Below are positions 56,861 through 64,000 of a DNA stretch of 64,000 bases, piece after piece (within the stretch, counting starts at the first letter, position 1; each line of letters begins with the position of its first letter). The DNA is from Locusta migratoria (Eukaryota; Arthropoda; Insecta; Orthoptera; Acrididae). The translations under genes were made by a program, and so were the position numbers. Under the pieces are notes generated by a model. That model was not told the origin of the DNA. It worked only from the letters and a program-made list of their open reading frames with translations, and ran no database searches. Location of the stretch: the NCBI GenBank assembly GCA_026315105.1, contig CM048744.1, positions 315,649,270 to 315,713,269 on the forward strand. The letters run 5' to 3'.

Positions 56861-57708
56861 TCATGTGTACCATTAGGTCGTCTTCCGCTCACGCCCCAAC
56901 ATCTTTCAGGCCGCCTCCAGTGGTGTCACGACAGGTACTTATGGATGGATGAATGGAGACGCGACGTTTTCTGTGATGAGAGTCGCGTCTACTTCAACGC
57001 CAATGATATTTGTACACGTCATGCAGGAAGTGCGATAATATGTATATACTTGAGAGGCTCAAATGGCTGACACCCGTCATGTTGGTGTGGGGAACCATAT
57101 TCTACACTGGCCCTTCTAATCCACTGATCGTTCAGGGAACATTTAACAGCGCAATGTACACTGAAAATTCTGAAACCATCTTTCAACCCGTCTTGCTCAG
57201 TTTCGTCGCCAACAAGATAAGTATTTCCAGCAAGACAATGTACTTTCAGATGTATCCTGAACCACCCAACGTACTCTTCAAGGCGTATGTCAACTACCCT
57301 GGGCAGTACGATCCAAGGATCTTTTTACCATTCAGCATGTTTGGGACCGGATGAAGCGTCAGATTGCTTGGTCCTCACGACCAGCACGTAATCCGGCCCA
57401 ACTGAGGCACCAGATGCAAATTTCACAGCAGGCCATTCGGCAAGAGTACGAACGTGTCCTTTGGAGAATTGCAACTTGTATTACTGCAAAATGAGGTTAT
57501 ACACGGTACTAGCGTCGTTTTTTCACACGTTGTGGTGACTGTACTCGCGAACGTATGGGTCTGTCTGTGTGATCGCGGTTTATATCCTCAAGAATGTGCC
57601 GATCAAATTCCCCACTGCAGGGTCGACGAATTCATGGTGGTCGTTTTTCATTTTCCACGAGTGTATTATGAACCATTGAAACTCCGATATTCATTTATAA
57701 ACACCCTG
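56861..57708 (+). mobile_element. Tc1-like fragment, right half of a head-to-head pair
   Basis: Plus frames: HLSGRLQWCHDRYLWMDEWR, VFCDESRVYF (first Asp kept), MLVWGTIFYTGPSNPLIVQG, FQQDN (second Asp kept), and SKDLFTIQHVWDRMKRQIAW where the expected catalytic Glu is Gln. The 3' untranslated region 57455-57600 is the inverse of 56357-56490 (CGGTACTAGCGTC, CTCGCGAACGTATGGGTCTG). It ends TTTATAAACACCCTGTA at 57710, a terminal-repeat-like end with TA. Same family as the minus-strand neighbour, joined 5' to 5'. Confidence 0.72.
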
Positions 57709-57727
57709 TATTTATCAAATTCTTGTA

Positions 57728-57850
57728 GGGTTTCCAGCCGGATCGTACTGACATCTGTACACAACATTTCTGCGCTCCACCTGGCCGCCATCATCGGGTA
57801 CAACGCAGAAATATTGTGTACAGATGTCAGTACGATCCGGCTGGAAACCC
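57728..57850. repeat. Near-perfect hairpin, 47-bp arms, 29-nt loop
   Basis: The arm 57728-57774 and arm 57804-57850 are reverse complements at 46 of 47 positions. The loop 57775-57803 is unrelated. It begins 18 bp after the terminal-repeat-like end at 57710. Transcribed, it would form a long stable stem, large for a microRNA precursor and small for a typical hpRNA. Confidence 0.95.
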
Positions 57851-58035
57851 GAAAAGAATTGATCAGTTTGTACGCCGGGAAATTCTACATAGCCACACCC
57901 CGCATTTATATTGATAGGTTGATACCTGTACACGTTCTTTATTAATATCTACTATTTTTTCTAAATTTATAGGTAGTGAAAAGTTTAAATGGGACACCAT
58001 GTACCTCTACAGGTATTTCAACAAGGATAAAAACC

Positions 58036-58138
58036 GTCTAGATCGCTAAAATTATATTTGTTGATTACGAAGTATCGACATCTGTCATCGTCAGATCTAA
58101 AAACCTCTGAACGTGCACAGTAGACGTTTTTAGATACA
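58036..58138. repeat. TTGTTGATTACGA foldback repeat, half copy
   Basis: TCGCTAAAATTATATTTGTT, GATTACGAAGTATCGACATC and AAAAACCTCTGAACGTGCAC match the left arm and core of the palindromic repeat at 60607-60764. It abuts the 3' end of the LINE that follows. Confidence 0.75.
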
Positions 58139-58139
58139 A

Positions 58140-59580
58140 TGATCTACATCTACATACATACTCCGCAGTCCACCGTAAGGTGCGTGGCGGAGGGTACACT
58201 GTACCACTACTAGGCGTTTCCTTTCCTATCCCACTCCCAAACAGAACGAGGAAAAAAATAATGACTATATGCCTCAGTATAAGCCCTAATTTCTCTTGTC
58301 TTTGTAATCACTACGCGAAATGTAAGTAGGCGGAAGCAAGATCGTACTACACTCATTGTCAAATTTCGGCCCTGTAAATTTCCTCAACAGAAATTCACGA
58401 AAAGAACGTCCCCAGTTGAGTTGCCGGAGCATTTCTGTGACACTTTTGCATTGGTCGAACCTACCAGTGAGAAACCTAGCTGCTCTGAATTGGTTCTATG
58501 TCTTCCTTTAAACTAATCTCCTGCGAGTACCAAACAGTTGAGCAATACTCAATACGTGGTCGTTCAAGCGTTTTATACGGCGTCTTCCCAAAATTCTCCC
58601 AATAAACCGAAGTCGGCTGTCCGCCTTACTCACAACTGTCCTTACATGCTCGTTCCATTTCATATCGCTCTGCAATGTTACGCCTAGATATTTGAACGAC
58701 GCGAAATCATGAAGAAGCTCACTACTGATGCTGTATCCGAACATTATGGGATTGTTTTTCCTACTCATGCGCATCACCTTACATTTTTCTACATTTAGAG
58801 CTAGCTGCCATTCTTCGCACCAACTAGAAATTTTATCTAAGTCATCCTATATGCTATTACAGTCAGTTAATGACGCCACTCTCCCATACACCACAGCATC
58901 ATCAGCAAACAGCCGCAAATTACTACTTACTCTGTCCATCAGAACATTTATATAGATAGAAAATAGTAGCGGTCCTGTCACACTCCCCTGGGACACGCCT
59001 GACGATACACTCGTCTCTGATGAACACTCGCCGTCGAGAACAACGTACTGCGTTCTATTACTTAGGAAGTCTTCCAGTCAGTCACAAATCTGTGAACCTA
59101 TTCCATAAGCTCTTATCTTCGTTAGCAGTCTGCTGTGTGGCACCGCGTCGAACGCCTTTTTGAAGTCGAGAAAAACACAATCCGCCTGTTGCCCTTCGTC
59201 CATGGCTCGCAAGATGTCATGTGAGAAAAGGGCGAGCTGAGTTTCACATGAACGATGTTTCCTAAACCCGTGCTGATTAATGGAAAGAAGCTATTCCGTT
59301 TCAAGGAAATTTACTATATTCGAATTGAGAATATGGTCCAAAATTCTACATGAAACCGATGTCAACGATATTGGCCTGTAATTGTGTGGGTCAGTTCCCT
59401 TTCCTTTCTTATAAACGGGAGGCACCTGCGCTTTTTTTCCAATCACCAGGAACTTTGCGCTGAATTAAAGATTCGCGACAAATGCAAGCTAAGTAGGGGG
59501 CCAATGCCGCAGAATACTCTTTGTAAAACCGAACTGGTATTCCATCCGGATTTATAATCAACAAAAATAATTGTAGCGAT
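58140..59580 (-). mobile_element. CR1/Jockey-like LINE, 3' part
   Basis: Minus-strand translation, in shifting frames: PDGIPVRFYKEYSAALAPYL (59480-59560), the palm and FADDA box near 58910 (RLFADDAVVYG), then frame 58508-58777 with MRMSRKNNPI, FKYLGVTLQSDMKWNEHV and RILGRR. The 3' untranslated region includes CACCTTACGGTGGACTGCGG-type sequence and ends near 58140. The RT Asp-Asp pair is intact, but stops and shifts disrupt the rest. The 5' end is cut at 59580, where the RTE-like LINE begins. Confidence 0.8.
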
Positions 59581-59581
59581 G

Positions 59582-60606
59582 TTGTTGTTGTTATGGTATT
59601 CAGTCCGGAGACTGGTTTGATGCAGCTCTCCACCCTACTCTATCATGAGGAAGCGTTTCCATCTCCTCATAAGAACGGCAACCCACATCCATTTGAATCT
59701 GCTTAGTATACGCGTCTCTTGGTCTCCCTCTGCGGTTTTTACCCCACACACTTCCCTCCAATGCTAAATTTACGATTCCCCGATGTCTAAGAATGTGTCC
59801 TACCAAGCGATCCCTTCTTTTAGTCAAAGTATGCAAAAAATTCCTTTTCTCAACAATTCTGTTCAGTACCTCTTCTTTAGTTATGCGATCTACCCACCTA
59901 ATCTTCAGCATTCTTCTGTAGCACCACATTTCAAAAGCCTCTATTCTCTTCCTGTCCGCTCTGCTTATCGTCCATGTTCCACTCCTGTACAAGGCAACAC
60001 TCCACACAAATGCCTTCAGAAAAGACTTCCTTACACTTAAATTAATATTCGATGTTAGCAAATTTCTCTTTTTCAAAAATGCTTTTCTTCCCATTGCCAT
60101 TCTGCATTTTATATCCTCTGTACTGCGACCATCGCATGTTATTTTACTACCCAAGTAACAAAACTCGTCTACCACCTTCATTGTTTCGTTACCTAATCTA
60201 ATTCCTTCAGCATCGCCTGATTTTCTAAGACCGCATTCCATTATTTTCGTTTTGCTCTTGTTAATGTTCATTTTATACGCTCTCTTCAACACACTGTCCA
60301 TTCCATTCAACTGCTCTTCCAGGTCGTTCGCTGTCTCTGACAGAATTACAATGTCATCAGCAAAACGCAATGTTTTTATTTCTTCCCCCTGAACTTTAAT
60401 CCCTATTCCAAATTTTCTCTTTCTTTCCTTCACCGCCTGCTCAATGTACAAATAGAATAACATCGGAGAAAGGCTACAACCCTGTCTTACTCCCTTCCCA
60501 ACTGATGCTACCCTTTCATGCCCTTCGAGTCTAATAACTGCTGTCTGGCTTTTGTAGAAGTTGTAGATAACTCTCCTTTCCCTGTATTTTACCCCTGCTG
60601 ACTTCA
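59582..60606 (-). mobile_element. RTE-like LINE, best-preserved copy, 5'-truncated
   Basis: One frame runs from about 60600 to 59600: YKSQTAVIRLEGHERVASVG, KGVRQGCSLSPMLFYLYIEQ, RFADDIVILSETANDLEEQL (Asp-Asp pair intact), MNINKSKTKIMECGLRKSGD, MLKIRWVDRITKEEVL, KNRRGRPRDAY, ending RAASNQSPD and stop. It lacks the first half of the RT domain and any endonuclease, so it cannot work alone. The end ACCATAACAACAACAACATC (minus strand 59600-59580) shows the usual tail. Confidence 0.92.
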
Positions 60607-60764
60607 GAATCGCTAAATTATATTTGTTGATTACGACGTTTCGGCATCGGTCATCATCAGACCTAAAAACCTCTTAACGTGCACAGTAAAGTTCAGAGGT
60701 TTTTACATATGATGATGGCAGATGCCGAAACTTCGTAATCAACAAATTTAATTGAGCGATATAG
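60607..60764. repeat. TTGTTGATTACGA foldback repeat, full palindrome
   Basis: The left arm 60607-60660 (CGCTAAATTATATTTGTTGA, TTACGACGTTTCGGCATCGG) pairs with the right arm 60712-60764. The centre itself can fold (AAAAACCTCT ... AGAGGTTTTT). Confidence 0.8.
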
Positions 60765-61162
60765 ACAGTTTTAATTCGTGCTGGAAAAGAATCGCGTACT
60801 CGTACAGAGAATTCGTTTCCTTTATACAAAAATCGACAGGTATTTCTTTCAAGAACCATATTTATCATGCCGTAGCAATTCTTCCTACGTACGTCCCAAG
60901 AAATAGCATCGGTCATCGTCAAATCTAAAAACCTCTTAACGTGCACAGTAAAGTTTAGATGTTTTTAAATATGATGATGGCAGATTCCGAAACGTCGTAA
61001 TCAACAAATTTAAATGAGCTATATAGACAGTTTTAATTCGTGCTGGAAAAGAATCGCGAACTCGTACAGAGAATTGGTTTCCTTTATACAAAAATCGACA
61101 GGTATTTCTTTCAAGAACCATATTTACCATGCCGTAGCAATTCTTCCAACTTACGCCCCAAG
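60644..61162. repeat. 262-bp tandem duplication
   Basis: GCATCGGTCATC starts at 60644 and again at 60906. The two units match along their length to about 61162, with roughly one difference per 15-20 bp, including the core of the foldback and an anonymous segment (CGTGCTGGAAAAGAATCGCG, CCATGCCGTAGCAATTCTTC). Minus frames 60674-60946 and 60936-61130 share a peptide (ERNTCRFLYKGN, RVRDSFPARIKTV) for this reason only. Confidence 0.88.
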
Positions 61163-61500
61163 ATTCACGAATGTTTGCAGTGCTGGGAGCGCCACATCAA
61201 GTGAAAGCGGCAGGCTTTGCAGAGACGGGTATCGCCCCCGCCGGCAGCAGCGGATCCCCCCCTCGGCCTAAGCGTTTGGTGAGGACAGGCGAGCGCCGGT
61301 GGAGAGGTGCTCGACGCCCCAGCACGGCCGCCCTCGCGCGCAACATGGTGCGTGGCGCGGGAGTGAGTGCGCGACTACAGCACGCCCACGGCGCATGCGC
61401 CCGCCGATATCGATAGCCTCGATCCCGAGCCGCTCTCGACAGGAAGCGATGCCAGCTCATAACTCACTGGCCGACACTGCACTAAATCTCGCACCAAAGT
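61163..61500. other. GC-rich island
   Basis: CpG-rich with frames on both strands (81-108 codons); no family recognised. Confidence 0.4.
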
Positions 61501-62060
61501 GCTCCCAACCTACACACTGTCACGCTGCCAGATACTGGCGTCACAGCTCACTTTGCGTAACGCGAGAGCAGCTGGCTGAAGACAGATCTGTCGAGATATT
61601 CTTCGTTATACTATCGATGCAGTAATATCCCCCTCAGACATAAATGATTGTAGAGGGTGGCAATGACCTGGGCGCCTTTTATGAAAAAAAAAGGTACCAA
61701 ACTTTAATCCCAAACTGTAGAAAGTCAACATAACTGTCTTCCTTATAATACTGAACATGGCCTTATGTGCAGCAACTGGATGCAAAATAATTGACAAATT
61801 GCAGCCCCACAAGTTGTTAAAAATTAATTAATTAAATTTTTCCTCTTTAAAATAACTTAAAAATGTTTCGGGAAAAAGAGTGACGTTCGGGGTCCGCAAT
61901 GTTGAATATGTCGTTTAGTGACATAATTATTATCGTAATTTTCTCTTATGAATTTATCAATTGTTTTAAAAATTTGTTATATAGTAAAAGAAATACTATT
62001 TTGAAAATTGACTTAAAAATGTCCTCTCATAAAACAACCAATAAATTCTGGAGCCGCGTC

Positions 62061-62098
<38 letters not shown>

Positions 62099-63442
62099 TA
62101 CTTTTATATACAAGTCCACTACCGGTTTCGCGTCAATAAAGACGCTTCTTCAGGTATTAATTTTTTTTCTCTCGTCATAATTCGTTACTGAGTCCCAACA
62201 TTCTAGTTGCTTTAATCCGTCAATTCGTTAAAAATTCAGTAGGGCCGAATACATGGGTCCAAGTCCAATATCAAATCGGTGTCTTTCAGGATTAAAAACA
62301 TGGACGTTAAAATGTGGGACATGTAATCCCGTGATTTTGACTACCGTATTATCGATAAAACCCGTAGATCGCCAATGGAGTAAAAAGTAAAACTGAAGGT
62401 CTTGAATCAGAATCATCAGGTTGTAGCAGACCTGCGGAGGCGCAGAGGAGTGCACTGCAAAGTGGCGAAGTAATTGTCAAGTGCGATGACGATGGCGACA
62501 TGTGTGCTCGCCAGAATATTGTGACCCGTGGACACTATAAACCACCAGTAGACCCGTGGACCCTTCGAGAGAAATTGAAGAATCATATAATTGTAATTGA
62601 CGTTTATACTTTTTACACTGCTAATATACGAATGAACACAAGGCCAACGCCAATCCAATACACTTTAGCCCCTATCTGCATATAGAACATGAGATACAGG
62701 TCCCTGAAGAATAGCTTTCTCACATACAGCGTTTTCTAACATATTAGTATCTCTTTAGAAAAGTTTTCTTCGATTTAACGCAAATACCACAAGAACGTAC
62801 TCCCTCCAAAAATGGATACTTTGGAATATTACCTACGCTAAGATTAGTTTACTAGAAACTGATGGAAGTGTGACCACTGCACTGGACCGACGTTTATGTC
62901 AGGAAGTTCTGCACTCATTGATCTAATGATCAGAAAGGATAATAAGAAAACTTTTCATGGAAATTGTAAGTTCCTCTGATATTACATCACGGTACTAATC
63001 TGATAACATACTGCTATGTGCCGGTGTTGTATCACTGATGCCTCTATGAAGAGATATAAAGCTCTTCACCGTTCACTGCAAATAATTTCGCTTTGCACAC
63101 CTTGCAGAATTAAGATTTAATATCGTCTTTCTCCCAAACTTATGAAATAAACTAATGCATTACCAGTGAAAGAGTCTACCATTTGTCTGCTGTTAGTGGA
63201 TGATTTCTGTTAAAGTAATTCCATAAATGAATTTTAAATATCCAAACGTCTAGACTGTTACAGGGCTGAAGTTGAAAATTTCTGGTGGGCTGGGAATGGA
63301 ACTCATATTTCCTGTGTAGGTACAGCGACTTCCGAGGCACAGTTCATTTCATTGCGGATGGAAGATCATGTTTATTTTATATTGATCATTGATGTCTTGG
63401 CTTAGTGTTTTATTACAAAGAACAGCTAGCCCTCGGTCTGAA
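61501..63442. other. AT-rich spacer with a T32 run
   Basis: T run at 62064-62095 followed by CCACTACCGGTTTCGCGTCA and TAAAGACGCTTCTTCAGGTA, the texture of the end of a CGGTTT-type repeat. Otherwise nothing recognised. Confidence 0.5.
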
Positions 63443-63806
63443 TACACTCAGCTAATGTGCTGATGTTCTAAATACGCTGTCAAGGTAAGCTGAGACTTAA
63501 CACACTGAGATAACGTGCTGATATCCAATTACCCTATCCAGGTAAGCTCAGACTGAAAACACTGAGCTAATGTGCTAATATCCAATTACAAAAATGTTCA
63601 AATGTTTGTAAATCTTATGGGACTTAACTACGGGGTTATCAGTCCCTAAACTTAAAAACTACTTACGAACTAGGACGGCACAAATATCCATGCCTGAAGG
63701 GAGATTCGAACCCCCGACCGTAGTGGCCGTGCAGACCGTGACTGAAGCGCCTCAGTCCCCTCGGCCACCGCGGCCGACAATATCCAATTACCCTAACCAG
63801 GTAACT
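63443..63806. repeat. 57-58 bp tandem repeat, three units, split by a SINE
   Basis: GTGCTGAT/GTGCTAAT words at 63457, 63515 and 63572; units share CACT(C/G)AG(C/A)TAA, TATCCAATTACCCT and CAGGTAAGCT. The third unit continues after the SINE at 63779. Confidence 0.8.
63590..63778 (-). mobile_element. SINE family A
   Basis: Minus-strand copy. Perfect 13-bp duplication AATATCCAATTAC at 63577-63589 and 63779-63791. Confidence 0.95.
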
Positions 63807-64000
63807 TCCTTATCTTGCCCAAATACTCAACCTACCTAAGAATGTGGTTGCAGAGTGCGTGACTATTATTTCCTCTTGCTTGTACCTTTAATTGTATTCT
63901 CACAAGGGATCTGGTGTATTTGTGCATCAACACAGGAATTGTCATTTGTCTGTTGTAGGCATCATTACGGTTATAGACATGCCTACAATTAGGTAGATGT

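Noticed and set aside
57454..57945. 163-codon plus-strand frame
   Set aside because: It overlaps a transposon untranslated region and the hairpin; no domain resemblance.
60674..61130. Two similar minus-strand proteins suggesting a duplicated gene
   Set aside because: They are the same tandem 262-bp duplication, containing a foldback; no gene features.

Overview
The window looks like a stretch of intergenic or intronic DNA from a large insect genome. The best guess is an orthopteran of the locust/grasshopper type (Schistocerca-like). This rests on about twenty copies of tRNA-derived SINEs with intact-looking A/B boxes and target-site duplications, RTE-like and Jockey/CR1-like LINE fragments, many Tc1/mariner relics, piggyBac-type TTAA elements, Helitron ends and AT-rich spacers. 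The family resemblance is judged from memory, not from a search. I recognise no host protein-coding gene, no true tRNA or rRNA gene, no bacterial-type operon and no CRISPR array. Nearly all coding potential is decayed transposable-element protein.

Layout: 1-4.9 kb holds a broken Tc1 copy at the window edge, two SINE-B copies and a 1.16 kb foldback element with 78-bp arms. 4.97-6.26 kb is an RTE-like LINE whose RT active site is mutated. 6.4-7.6 kb is a pogo/Tigger-like deletion derivative carrying eight copies of its terminal motif. 7.7-9.0 kb is an old LINE invaded by a SINE. 9.4-9.9 kb is a piggyBac-type MITE. 10-15.9 kb is mostly featureless. 15.9-25.4 kb has RTE and Jockey-like LINE pieces, SINEs, a GC-rich island and a 147-bp-period tandem array. 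25.5-32.8 kb carries SINEs, three mariner-type elements and a foldback. 33-43 kb is a dense nest: SINEs, a Helitron 3' end, two mariner families, SINE-in-SINE-in-mariner nesting, and an unclassified element with subterminal repeats. 43-52 kb has SINEs and a probable 3.2 kb non-autonomous Helitron. 52.4-57.9 kb has a compound SINE, a full-length but broken Tc1, a piggyBac-type MITE fragment, a head-to-head Tc1 pair and a near-perfect 47-bp-arm hairpin. 58-61.2 kb has two LINE fragments bracketed by a foldback repeat, then a 262-bp tandem duplication. The rest is mostly anonymous, ending with a 57-bp tandem repeat split by a SINE.

The elements do not work together as a pathway; the window records layered insertions. 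Target-site duplications let several insertions be ordered in time (38.2-39.4 kb is clearest). The autonomous elements are dead by direct evidence: lost catalytic Asp/Glu residues, frameshifts and internal deletions. I found no convincing new biological system. The best leads are the hairpin at 57.73-57.85 kb, the multi-site element at 6.4-7.6 kb, the subterminal-repeat element at 40.4-41.5 kb, the 147-bp array and the Helitron candidate.
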